Positions 1-6,024 are shown, counted from the stretch's first letter. The stretch: DNA of 8,074 nucleotides from an uncultured Phycisphaerales bacterium (GCA_903868035.1 CAIPTQ010000266.1:1-8074); one strand, 5' to 3'. The notes: generated by a model not told the origin, from the letters alone. Translations and numbers: made by a program.

Positions 1-43
1 CCAACGCAAAAACTACGGGTTTCAAGCGGGATTTGGTCATCAT
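1..43 (-). CDS. 5' end of a probable exported or membrane protein (runs off the left edge)
   Basis: Only 14 codons are visible, MMTKSRLKPVVFAL, starting at one of two adjacent ATG codons (43 or 40). The order of a short basic stretch (K-S-R-L-K) followed by hydrophobic residues looks like the start of a signal peptide or membrane anchor. It lies 84 bases after the stop of the pseudopilin-like gene and on the same strand, so the two could be co-transcribed. No clear Shine-Dalgarno sequence is seen. The same frame is open back to the upstream stop, so the start is judged only by the look of the N-terminus. Function cannot be inferred. Confidence 0.4.
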   Translation of the reverse strand, partial: MMTKSRLKPVVFAL

Positions 44-127
44 GCAGTCGCGCTTAAACGCGGCGTATGAAGATCCAAAAATGTTCCAATATCGCCTTCC
101 GGTGGTAAGTAACCAAGGCGGCGGGGT

Positions 128-826
128 TTATGCGATGAGCGGAAGGGACGCATCGGTATCGGTCTTCCACCACGCCCCCGGCTTGCCGTCGGCATTCCAC
201 GGGTAGGCCAGCGAATAACTCAACTGCTTGCCGTCCTGAAAGTTGTTGTACGGCTTCCCCGCCGCGTCCGTGAGCGCCGCCGGTCCATTGCTAAACGGAT
301 CCGACTTGCACAGATATTGCTTCGGCGCAGCCTGGCCATTAGACGCCAATATCCACAGGCACGCCTGCACGCTGCCCGCCTGCGGACTGGTGGTCGTGGA
401 CACCCCCTTGGCGGCATTGGGAACACTCGCATAAGGCGCAAAGGGCACAATCGGATAGATGTCGCCTTCGCCGGCATAAACGTTCATCGCCTGCGTGATG
501 CCACGCAAATTGGCCGCGCAGACGGAACGGTATGACAACTCCCGTGAATGTTCCGGCATGTTCAGTATGATGAACATCAACACCCCCACCACCGCCGCCC
601 ACCCGCTCACGCGCACCGCCATCGAAGCCAACCGATGCCCACGCTCATCCCGCCCCGGCGCTATCCGGTCCCGCACGAACGCCGCCGCCAACATGCATAA
701 AACCGCCGGTATCACCAGAAAGAACCCCAACGCCGTCACCAGCGCCGCCCAAAACACCACAATCGCCGCCCGGCTTGTGCCCGTGGGTTGCTGATATTCC
801 AACACCGGTTCATCATGGCTCATCAT
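128..826 (-). CDS. Inner-membrane protein with a pseudopilin-like periplasmic tail
   Basis: The protein has 232 residues. Hydrophobic stretches at about residues 20-50 (long enough for one or two membrane spans) and 73-90 are followed by a soluble part from about 95. That part begins C-A-A-N-L-R-G-I-T-Q-A-M-N-V-Y and later has Y-L-C-K-S-D-P. This N-L-R-x-I/L...Y pattern is typical of the pseudopilin-like (DUF1559 / type II secretion G-like) proteins abundant in Planctomycetota and Verrucomicrobiota, here joined to a DUF4190-like double-membrane-span front. The start is set by GGAGG at 831-835, 4 bases before the ATG at 826 and 7 before the ATG at 823, so 823 may be the true start. The protein ends in L-P-L-I-A and lacks the C-terminal H-x9-D-G motif seen in many relatives, so it may be short at its end. 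A much longer in-frame upstream extension exists, but it is Gly/Val/Ala-rich antisense of the next gene and is not part of this protein. Role unknown; surface or envelope location inferred. Confidence 0.75.
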   Translation of the reverse strand: MMSHDEPVLEYQQPTGTSRAAIVVFWAALVTALGFFLVIPAVLCMLAAAFVRDRIAPGRDERGHRLASMAVRVSGWAAVVGVLMFIILNMPEHSRELSYRSVCAANLRGITQAMNVYAGEGDIYPIVPFAPYASVPNAAKGVSTTTSPQAGSVQACLWILASNGQAAPKQYLCKSDPFSNGPAALTDAAGKPYNNFQDGKQLSYSLAYPWNADGKPGAWWKTDTDASLPLIA

Positions 827-943
827 AGAACCTCCCACCCTCCATACGTCCCCCCCGCCATTTGGTTCAACCCCTCCTGAAAATAGTAGACACCAACCCC
901 ATCTTCCGTCATGCTTCCCCCGTCCCTTTCTGGAGGTGCTTGC
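827..943. promoter_or_regulatory. Divergent intergenic region with two ribosome binding sites
   Basis: These 117 bases separate two divergently transcribed genes and must hold both promoters. Each side has a good GGAGG: on the minus strand at 831-835, and on the plus strand at 932-936, 7 bases before the ATG at 944. Possible promoter boxes (plus-strand TTGGTT at 862-867 with a TAGTAG-like hexamer near 884) are weak. I do not call them. Confidence 0.5.
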
Positions 944-3157
944 ATGTTCACCCGTCGCGATGTTCTCGGAATCCTCTCCGCCGCCGGCGCCCTCGCCGCG
1001 CTCCCCGCCACCCCCGCCTCCGCCGCCGACGCCCCCACCACCGGCCCGGCTTCCACCGACACCCCCAAAAAGCCCGACCGCTTCGCCACCCTCGCCCGCC
1101 ACAACCCCCACGTCCAGGCCCTCACCCTCGATGCCGTCCTCTCCGTCGGCAACGGCAACTTCGCCTTCAACGTCGATTGCACCGGCCTCCAGTCCCTGCC
1201 CACGGCCTACACGATGATCCCGCTGGCCACGCTCTCCCACTGGGCCTGGCACTCCAAACCCCTCCCCGCGGGCATTACCCCCGCCGCCTTCACCTACAAG
1301 CAATACCCCTTCCACGGCCGCAACGTCGGCTATGCCACCTCCTCCACCGGCCAAACCCCGCTCTTCAACTACCTCCGCGAAAACCCCCACCGCCTCAACC
1401 TTGGCCGCGTCGGCCTCCTCCTCGACGGCAAGGAACTCACCCCCGCCCAGCTCGCCAACATCGACCAGAAACTCGACCTGGCCACCGGCATCATCACCTC
1501 CCGCTTCGATCTCGCCGGCGCCAAGGTCGAAGTCGTCACCTGCGCCCATTCCGATTACGACGGCATCGCCGTCCGCATCGCCTCCATGCTGCTGGCCACC
1601 GGCCGCCTCACCCTCCAGGTCGCGTTCGCCTACGCCAGCTCCGCCTGGGCGGGCGACGGCGGCGACTGGTCCCCCGCCTCCAACGCCCTCCACCAAACCG
1701 TCCCCTTCCTCGAACCCCGCGCCCCCGGCCAGGTCACCTACAACCGCACCGTGGACGCCACCCGCTACGGCGTGCGCGTCGGCTTCGCCCGTGCCGCCGG
1801 CCAGCCCAAGGAAATCGCACAGGGGGGGGGGCATCGCTACCAGCTTGCGGCCGCCTCCGGCAGCGACACCCTCGAAACCTCCATCGCCTTCGATGCCGAG
1901 CAATTCAAGGCCACGCCGCTGTACACGTTTGCCGAGACGCAAACCGCCAGCGAAAAAATGTGGCGCCGGTACTGGACCACCGGCGCCGCCATCGACTTCT
2001 CCGACTGCACCGACCCCCGCGCCCCGGAACTCGAACGCCGCGTCGTCCTCTCCCAATACCTCACGGCCATCCACTGCTCCGGCCAATACCCCTCCCAGGA
2101 AACCGGCCTCCTCTGCAACTCCTGGTACGGCAAGTTCCACCTCGAAATGCACTGGTGGCACTCGGCGCACTTCTCCTACTGGAACCGCCACAGCCATTTC
2201 GCCCGCACCATGTTCTTCTACTACCGCTTCATTGACTCCGCCCGGGCCCGCGCCAAGCGCCAGGGCTTCGCGGGCGCCCGCTGGCCCAAGATGGTCGGCC
2301 CGGATGGCGAGGACTCCCCCTCCACCGTCGGCCCGCTGCTGATCTGGGAGCAGCCGCATCCGATTTACTATGCCGAGCTCTGCTATCGCGACGACCCCAC
2401 CCTGGACACGCTCAAGCGCTGGCGCGAGATCGTCGTCGAGACCGCCAACTTCATGGCTTCCTACGCGTGGCTCGACCCCGCCCGCGGCAAGTACATCCTG
2501 GGCCCCTCCCTGCGCACGGTCTCCGAAAACAACGACGACACCGCCATCAACCCCACCTGGGAACTCACGGCCTGGCGCTTCGGCCTGTCCACCGCCCAGA
2601 AATGGCTGGAGCGCATGGGCCAGCCGCGCAACCCGGACTGGGACAAAGTCCTGCAAAACCTCGCCCCCCCCACCGTCAAGGACGGCCTCTACATGATGCA
2701 CGAAGGCCAGGACACCTTCACCACCCAGTGGGCCTGGGAACACCCCGCCATGCTCGGGGCTTTGGGCGTCCTCCCCGGCGACGGCATCGACGCGGCCATC
2801 ATGACCGCCACCGTTAAAAAGCTCCGCGCCACCTGGGACTTCGCCCGCATCTGGGGCTGGGACTACCCCACCGCCGCGATGTGCGCCGCCCGCACCCTCC
2901 AGCCCGAACTGGCCATCGACTTCCTCACCATGGCCGCCCCCACCAACCGCTTCCTGGCCAACGGCGCCAACTTCCAGCGCGAGGGGAGCAATGCCGTCCC
3001 CTGCTACTACCCCGGCAACGGCGCCCTCCTGGCCGCCATCGCCCTGATGGCCGGCGGCTGGGACAACGGCCCCACCAAAGCGGCCGGCCCCGTGCCGGGC
3101 TTCCCCAAGGACGGCAAGTGGAACGTCCGCGCCGAAGGCTTCCGGCGGTTTATTTAG
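944..3157 (+). CDS. Tat-exported six-hairpin glycosidase-like protein
   Basis: The protein has 737 residues. The N-terminus MFTRRDVLGILSAAGAL carries a twin-arginine signal (T-R-R-D-V-L-G) and a hydrophobic core, with a likely cleavage after A-S-A near residue 28, so it is probably exported folded. A beta-rich front (about 55-330, with G-N-G-N-F-A-F-N near 69) is followed by a helical part rich in aromatic residues: W-Y-G-K-F-H-L-E-M-H-W-W-H (394-406), G-A-R-W-P-K-M (444-450), I-W-E-Q-P-H-P-I-Y-Y (467-476), N-P-T-W-E-L (536-541) and P-G-N-G-A-L-L (690-696). This layout resembles (alpha/alpha)6-barrel, six-hairpin glycosidase-type proteins (GH65/GH95-like architecture). E401 and E469 are candidate acid residues, but I cannot assign a CAZy family, substrate or catalytic pair. 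The start at 944 is chosen over the in-frame ATG at 911 because GGAGG (932-936) sits 7 bases before it and the Tat motif follows at once. Third codon positions are strongly C-biased. A run of ten G lies at codons 294-296. Confidence 0.8.
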   Translation: MFTRRDVLGILSAAGALAALPATPASAADAPTTGPASTDTPKKPDRFATLARHNPHVQALTLDAVLSVGNGNFAFNVDCTGLQSLPTAYTMIPLATLSHWAWHSKPLPAGITPAAFTYKQYPFHGRNVGYATSSTGQTPLFNYLRENPHRLNLGRVGLLLDGKELTPAQLANIDQKLDLATGIITSRFDLAGAKVEVVTCAHSDYDGIAVRIASMLLATGRLTLQVAFAYASSAWAGDGGDWSPASNALHQTVPFLEPRAPGQVTYNRTVDATRYGVRVGFARAAGQPKEIAQGGGHRYQLAAASGSDTLETSIAFDAEQFKATPLYTFAETQTASEKMWRRYWTTGAAIDFSDCTDPRAPELERRVVLSQYLTAIHCSGQYPSQETGLLCNSWYGKFHLEMHWWHSAHFSYWNRHSHFARTMFFYYRFIDSARARAKRQGFAGARWPKMVGPDGEDSPSTVGPLLIWEQPHPIYYAELCYRDDPTLDTLKRWREIVVETANFMASYAWLDPARGKYILGPSLRTVSENNDDTAINPTWELTAWRFGLSTAQKWLERMGQPRNPDWDKVLQNLAPPTVKDGLYMMHEGQDTFTTQWAWEHPAMLGALGVLPGDGIDAAIMTATVKKLRATWDFARIWGWDYPTAAMCAARTLQPELAIDFLTMAAPTNRFLANGANFQREGSNAVPCYYPGNGALLAAIALMAGGWDNGPTKAAGPVPGFPKDGKWNVRAEGFRRFI
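1822..1831 (+). repeat. Ten-G homopolymer inside a coding region
   Basis: Ten consecutive G encode part of Q-G-G-G-H (residues 293-297) of the exported glycosidase-like protein. Reading frames on both sides agree with the run being in frame as given. Such tracts are prone to slippage and to sequencing error. Confidence 0.9.
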
Positions 3158-3173
3158 GAATATTTATCGCGAT

Positions 3174-3202
3174 TTGATTTGCCCCCGGGACAATACGATA
3201 AT
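3174..3202 (+). promoter_or_regulatory. Putative sigma70-type promoter of the toxin-antitoxin-like operon
   Basis: TTGATT (3174-3179) and GATAAT (3197-3202) are separated by 17 bases. They match the consensus hexamers at 4 of 6 and 5 of 6 positions. The -10 box ends 27 bases before the ATG at 3230. This is a sequence match only, in a short AT-richer gap after a very GC-rich gene. Confidence 0.4.
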
Positions 3203-3229
3203 GTCAATGGCATGAAATGGAGCGACGTT

Positions 3230-3403
3230 ATGTCCCAGCTCGTCACTAGAAGCAAGAAGCGCCCACAAAAGCAGACGCGCATTCGCCGTATGGAAGCGGC
3301 TGGCCCCTCGGGTGAGAAGTTGCGGCAACTGGTCAAGAGGCATCCGGCTCCCCAGCAATGGTACGATGAGGAAAACGGACCCGGCGAGATGCGGAGAGCA
3401 TAA
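3230..3403 (+). CDS. Small antitoxin-like protein upstream of a PemK/MazF-type toxin
   Basis: The protein has 57 residues: a basic front (T-R-S-K-K-R-P-Q-K-Q-T-R-I-R-R) and a C-terminal part G-E-K-L-R-Q-L-V-K-R-H-P-A-P-Q-Q-W-Y-D. I recognise the 'R-x-L-V-x-x-H-P-x-P-Q-x-W-Y-D-E' pattern from short uncharacterised proteins next to toxin genes, but cannot name a Pfam family. The start at 3230 is preferred because GGAG (3219-3222) lies 7 bases before it; an in-frame ATG at 3212 and a TTG at 3179 are alternatives. If the IS630 element is removed mentally, the PemK/MazF-like frame follows within about 50 bases on the same strand, which supports an antitoxin role. The last residues (G-P-G-E-M-R-R-A) may not be ancestral (see findings). 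DNA binding and neutralisation are inferred from position only. Confidence 0.55.
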   Translation: MSQLVTRSKKRPQKQTRIRRMEAAGPSGEKLRQLVKRHPAPQQWYDEENGPGEMRRA

Positions 3404-3419
3404 ATTGGCGGAAAACCGA

Positions 3420-3434
3420 CCGGCGCTGCGCCGG
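3420..3434 (+). repeat. GC-rich perfect hairpin between antitoxin-like gene and IS element
   Basis: CCGGCGC and GCGCCGG pair around a single T (in practice a 6-bp stem with a CTG loop). No T-run follows, so it is not a normal intrinsic terminator. It sits within a wider, imperfectly palindromic 50-base stretch, 3399-3448. Confidence 0.55.
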
Positions 3435-3454
3435 GGGCGAATCATATGGGTTAG

Positions 3455-3456
3455 TA
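3455..3456. repeat. Left TA target duplication of the IS630 element
   Basis: TA directly abuts the outer end of the left inverted repeat and matches the TA at 4702-4703. IS630/Tc1/mariner elements insert into and duplicate TA. Confidence 0.8.
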
Positions 3457-3484
3457 CAGCGCCCCATAAGAGGGGTGCATAATA
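3457..3484 (+). repeat. Left terminal inverted repeat of the IS630 element
   Basis: It begins CAGCGCCCC and continues AT-AAG-AG-GGGTG-CAT-AATA. It matches the inverse of 4674-4701 at 21 of 28 positions, with the outer 9 bases identical. Confidence 0.85.
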
Positions 3485-4607
3485 TCATGCGGCCAGTTTC
3501 AGTTCACATTTGGCCATGACTTTAGCGACGGACTTGGTGGTCCAGTTGAAGGGGTGGGCGTGCTGGTTCCACTGGGCGATGAAAGCCATCAAGCGCTCCG
3601 CCAGGGCCGCTTTGTCGGCGAAGTCCGCGATGGCCAGCCGCTTGCGTTGGAGAATCCCAAACCACTGCTCCACCTGGTTCATCCACGAACAATGCACCGG
3701 CGGGTGATGGAAGACAAAACGTGGATGTTGGGCCAGCCATGCCCTGACCAACTTGCCTTTGTGCATCCGCAGGTTGTCCAGCACGATATGCACGGTGGTC
3801 TTTTCCGGCGGCAGATCGCGGTCCAACTGCTCCAGGAACGCGAGGAACTCCACCTGGCGTTTGCGTTCGGCGGTCTGGCCGTAGACTTTGCCGGTACGCG
3901 TGTCGAAAGCGGCGAAGAGATTCAGCGCCCCCTTGCGTTGGTATTCGTGCTCGACCCGCACCGGCTGGTCCGGCTGGGCCGGCAGCGTGGGACTCAGCCG
4001 CGTGCGCGGCTGCAAACTGGTCTTCTCGTCCACGCACAAAACCATCTCCCACGGCAGCAGCGTGCGCGTGTAGAGATCGCAGATCTCCTGGACCTGGGCC
4101 GCGAAGACCGCGTCCCGCGGCACCTTGGGACTCAGCCACAGGTGATGCCGCCAGGGTTTGAGCCGATGGCTGTTGAGGATGCGTCCGACGGTCTGCGGCG
4201 AGATGCGGTCCACCACGCCGTCGGCCACCAACTTGCGGGCCAGTTCCACGCAGTCCCATTGGGCGAGCGAACAGCCGAGCCTATCCGGCGCTTCGCAGGC
4301 CATTTTGACCAGATGCATGGCGACTTCGGGGGGAAAAGACCGGGGGACGCCCCGGCCGCTGGCCATCGAACAGTCCGCGCGTGCCATCCCGCGCGAAGCG
4401 CAGGGCCCATTTGCGCACATGCCGCTGGGCCATCCCCACCTGCCGCCCGGCCCCGGCGAATCCGAGTCCGTCGGCCACCAGCAGCATCGCCCAGGCCCGT
4501 TTGGCCAACCCCACCGGGGTCTTCTGGGCCCGCAACCACGCCAGTAATTCCGTCCGCGTCGGTTCATCCAGAACCACCCGCAACGCCGATTTGCGTCCAC
4601 GCAGCAT
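3485..4607 (-). CDS. IS630-family transposase, two frames joined by a +1 shift
   Basis: Joining the N-terminal frame (from the ATG at 4607) to the C-terminal frame (ending at 3485) with one base skipped near 4328 gives 373 residues, normal for the family. Residues about 35-92 form the helix-turn-helix front ending in the typical G-L-F-D-G-Q-R-P-G-R-P. The catalytic DDE residues are present: D193 in L-C-V-D-E-K-T, D277 in I-V-L-D-N-L-R-M-H-K, and E313 in C-S-W-M-N-Q-V-E-Q-W-F, with 35 residues between the second and third. The start at 4607 has GGAGG at 4614-4618, 6 bases upstream; a GTG at 4625 is the longer alternative. Without the shift, the first frame stops at 4281 after about 109 residues, with no catalytic domain. 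The change of frame could be programmed recoding, a decay mutation or a sequence error. Confidence 0.85.
4328..4337 (-). other. T4C6 slip site where the transposase changes frame
   Basis: On the coding (minus) strand the N-frame reads TTT-TCC-CCC-CGA. Skipping one C gives TTT-TCC-CCC, then GAA in the C-frame, where the family sequence continues (F-S-P-E-V-A-M-H-L-V). A proline tRNA on CCC could move +1 onto the overlapping CCC while a CGA codon waits in the A site. Polymerase slippage on C6 is another possibility. Confidence 0.5.
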
Positions 4608-4673
4608 AGGCAACCTCCATGTCACCTGGTCCTTGCTTCTTCATCGGCATCCGCCGAAAATCCCCGATAACTT

Positions 4674-4701
4674 TATTCGACACCCTACTTGCGGGGCGCT
4701 G
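4674..4701 (-). repeat. Right terminal inverted repeat of the IS630 element
   Basis: Read on the minus strand it is CAGCGCCCC-GC-AAG-TA-GGGTG-TCG-AATA. Its outer bases, read on the plus strand, form codons for the apparent N-terminus of the downstream toxin frame. Confidence 0.85.
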
Positions 4702-5021
4702 TAGTTAGTGTTGCCGATCACCGTGGAAACAGGAAGCTTCGGCCCGTCATCGTATTGACTCCAACGGTTGAAATCATTCCCGGCCAGCCCATGGCAGTCA
4801 TGGCGATTACTACCAGCTACCCCGAGCCTCCGCCACCCATGCATATCGAACTTCCATGGAACCATAACCCGCGAAACGTTGGCACCCATCTCGGCAAGCG
4901 CAGCGCGGCGGTGATCAATTGGCTGCGTTTTGTCGACGTGGAGGAGGTCGTTGAATTCGCCGGTGATGTGCCGCCGAAACTATTGCAAGAGATCCTCGGC
5001 CAGTTGGATGAGTTCTCCTGA
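4689..5021 (+). CDS. PemK/MazF-type toxin with an IS-derived N-terminus
   Basis: The reading frame has 110 residues. The core V-V-S-V-A-D-H-R-G-N-R-K-L-R-P-V-I-V-L-T (5-24), M-A-I-T-T-S-Y (38-44), I-E-L-P-W-N (53-58) and G-K-R-S-A-A-V-I-N-W-L (69-79) follow the PemK/MazF pattern: an R-P-V-I-V-L-T strand, an A-I-T-T-S strand, then a K-S/T-A-A-V segment and a C-terminal V-P-x-x-L-L-x-x-I-L helix. Known members are mostly mRNA-cutting ribonucleases held in check by a partner encoded just upstream. The first five codons (TTG CGG GGC GCT GTA) come from the IS630 right IR and the TA duplication. They happen to recreate the usual M-R-G-x-V start. No Shine-Dalgarno sequence precedes the TTG, so expression is uncertain; the gene may be an inactivated 5' truncation. 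Removing the IS leaves an open frame with no start codon back to the stop at 3367-3369. Confidence 0.75.
   Translation: MRGAVVSVADHRGNRKLRPVIVLTPTVEIIPGQPMAVMAITTSYPEPPPPMHIELPWNHNPRNVGTHLGKRSAAVINWLRFVDVEEVVEFAGDVPPKLLQEILGQLDEFS
4702..4703. repeat. Right TA target duplication of the IS630 element
   Basis: TA directly follows the outer base of the right inverted repeat and matches the TA at 3455-3456. Confidence 0.8.
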
Positions 5022-5096
5022 ATCCAAAACAATTTTAGAATTCGCTCCCTGCCACCAGATATAACCCGAAATCCACATGTTTCCTGTATGAAATGT

Positions 5097-5110
5097 CATG
5101 CTTTTGACGC
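5097..5110 (+). repeat. 14-bp dispersed repeat, copy 1
   Basis: CATGCTTTTGACGC, identical to 5933-5946 and to the reverse complement of 6011-6024. The next base is C in both direct copies. Confidence 0.8.
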
Positions 5111-5196
5111 CTACAGTGACGCTGGGGGGGCCTCACCGACGATGTGAATTTCTGATCGCATGTCCGACGACTCCGACTTTTTCCGTAGGAGAGGAT

Positions 5197-5222
5197 GGAA
5201 CGCAAATCTCCTGATTTGCCGT
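5197..5222 (+). repeat. 26-bp hairpin repeat, copy 1
   Basis: The segment begins GGAACGCAAATCTCC and ends GATTTGCCGT. It differs from 6073-6098 at one base (T for C in the loop). ACGCAAATC (5200-5208) pairs with GATTTGCCGT (5213-5222) as a 9-bp stem with one bulged base and a TCCT loop. It looks like a REP-type intergenic palindrome. Confidence 0.8.
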
Positions 5223-5315
5223 GAGGGGGGGGCGGCGGGGGTGGCGGGGCGTTGGATTGCGGATTGGGGAGGCGGGGATTATCGTGGGCGGCATGGCGTA
5301 CAAGAGGGCAAATCA

Positions 5316-5858
5316 ATGGTTCCCATAGCTTCCCCGAAAATGCGACTGTATCCGCTGGCATTGGTCTGTTTGGTTCTCGGTGCCTGTTCGCCGAACACCC
5401 TCGACGAGGCGGCCGTCAAGCGGGTGGTCAAGGCGAAAGCCGAGACGATTGCCAGCGCCACCATCTCGGGGGATTATGCCGCGATCGCCGACGCGACGCA
5501 TCCCAAAGTCATCGAGATGGGGGGCGGGCGGGCGCGGATGATCGCCGCGATGAAAACCGCCTTTGACCAGATGCGCACCGCCGGGTATGGCGTGGCGGAT
5601 GTCCGCGTCGAGGCGCCCGCGGACCTGGTGCGCGCGGGCAATACGCTGTATGCGGTGGTGCCGATGATGCTGGAGATGAAAACGCCGCAGGGCGTCATGG
5701 AACAGCGGGGGTTCGTGGTGGGCGTGTCTTCGGACCTGGGTAAAAGCTGGAGCTTCGTGGACGGCAGCGTGGGCCCGGAAAAAATCAAGCAGGTGCTGCC
5801 GGACCTGCCGGCGCAGTTGACGCTGCCGGAAATGCAGCCGATGAAGTTGAAGCGGTGA
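5316..5858 (+). CDS. NTF2-like lipoprotein
   Basis: The protein has 180 residues. A lipoprotein signal peptide (K8 and R10, hydrophobic L-Y-P-L-A-L-V-C-L-V-L, lipobox L-G-A-C with C24) predicts anchoring to a membrane by a lipidated cysteine. The mature part has an N-terminal helix region, then G-D-Y-A-A-I-A-D-A-T-H-P-K-V (52-65), and strands with L-Y-A-V-V-P (111-116), G-F-V-V-G-V-S-S-D (132-140) and W-S-F-V-D-G (145-150). It ends in L-P-D-L-P-A-Q-L-T-L-P. This is the outline of small NTF2/SnoaL-fold proteins common in Planctomycetota; no catalytic residue can be named and the role is unknown. The start at 5316 is chosen because AGAGGG (5304-5309) lies just upstream. The ATG at 5340 is a shorter alternative that keeps the signal peptide. 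The open frame from 5160 is read as non-coding. The gene is alone, flanked by repeats on both sides, and convergent with the UPF0175-type gene. Confidence 0.75.
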   Translation: MVPIASPKMRLYPLALVCLVLGACSPNTLDEAAVKRVVKAKAETIASATISGDYAAIADATHPKVIEMGGGRARMIAAMKTAFDQMRTAGYGVADVRVEAPADLVRAGNTLYAVVPMMLEMKTPQGVMEQRGFVVGVSSDLGKSWSFVDGSVGPEKIKQVLPDLPAQLTLPEMQPMKLKR

Positions 5859-5932
5859 GGATCTCCAGTGGTGCCGACGCCCCCCCGCAACATCATGTAA
5901 TTATATATCTACTTGTTTAATACGACGGGTGC

Positions 5933-5946
5933 CATGCTTTTGACGC
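5933..5946 (+). repeat. 14-bp dispersed repeat, copy 2
   Basis: CATGCTTTTGACGC, followed by C, as in copy 1. It forms the left arm of an inverted pair with copy 3. Confidence 0.8.
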
Positions 5947-6010
5947 CGTGAGGGCGGGTGGCTTTCCACGCACACGTTCGAGCCCGCCCGCCGCCCCGCC
6001 TGCAATATCT

Positions 6011-6024
6011 GCGTCAAAAGCATG
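6011..6024 (-). repeat. 14-bp dispersed repeat, copy 3 (inverted)
   Basis: GCGTCAAAAGCATG, the exact reverse complement of copy 2. The two arms enclose 64 bases with inner complementary pairs GGGCGGG (5952-5958) / CCCGCCC (5983-5989) and GTGG (5958-5961) / CCAC (5966-5969). The whole of 5933-6024 could fold into one long structure. Confidence 0.8.

Larger units (their letters stand above)
3457..4701 (-). mobile_element. Complete IS630-family insertion sequence (1245 bp)
   Basis: Both ends read CAGCGCCCC inward and are flanked by TA, the hallmark duplication of the IS630/Tc1/mariner group. The 28-nt ends (3457-3484 and 4674-4701) agree at 21 positions: CAGCGCCCC-nn-AAG-nn-GGGTG-nnn-AATA. The only gene is a minus-strand transposase; its stop at 3485-3487 immediately follows the left IR. 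The element separates an antitoxin-like gene from a PemK/MazF-type toxin gene. The only visible defect is the one-base frame problem in the transposase. Confidence 0.9.
5022..5315. other. Intergenic region with repeats and G-runs
   Basis: These 294 bases lie between the toxin and the lipoprotein gene. They hold one copy of the 14-bp repeat (5097-5110), one copy of the 26-bp hairpin repeat (5197-5222), and G-runs of 7 (5124-5130) and 8 (5225-5232). The lipoprotein frame is open through the second half (from 5160), but that stretch reads as repeat-derived and lacks a ribosome binding site. No clear promoter or terminator was found. Confidence 0.5.

Noticed and set aside
862..2342. Plus-strand open frames in the two alternative frames across the glycosidase-like gene
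   Set aside because: They are Pro/Arg/Ser-rich translations of a high-GC gene read out of frame and have no family features.
827..2743. Very long minus-strand open frame opposite the glycosidase-like gene
   Set aside because: It is Gly/Val/Ala-rich, low in complexity and has no family motifs. Strong C use at third codon positions of the plus-strand gene removes antisense stops. Only the part from 826 to 128, with its own ribosome binding site, is a real protein.
3164..3445. Minus-strand open frames opposite the antitoxin-like gene
   Set aside because: They have no ribosome binding site and no motif, and they overlap the better supported plus-strand gene with its promoter match.
3554..4609. 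Plus-strand open frame opposite the transposase
   Set aside because: It is the antisense shadow of the IS630 transposase, whose DDE residues, IRs and TA duplication establish the coding strand.
5160..5315. Upstream extension of the lipoprotein frame to the ATG at 5160
   Set aside because: It passes through the hairpin repeat and a G-rich tract and would bury the lipoprotein signal peptide. The AGAGGG before 5316 and the signal peptide position support the later start.
5919..5927. TAATACGAC, the first nine bases of the T7 promoter
   Set aside because: The match stops after nine bases and there are no phage genes around, so it is coincidence.
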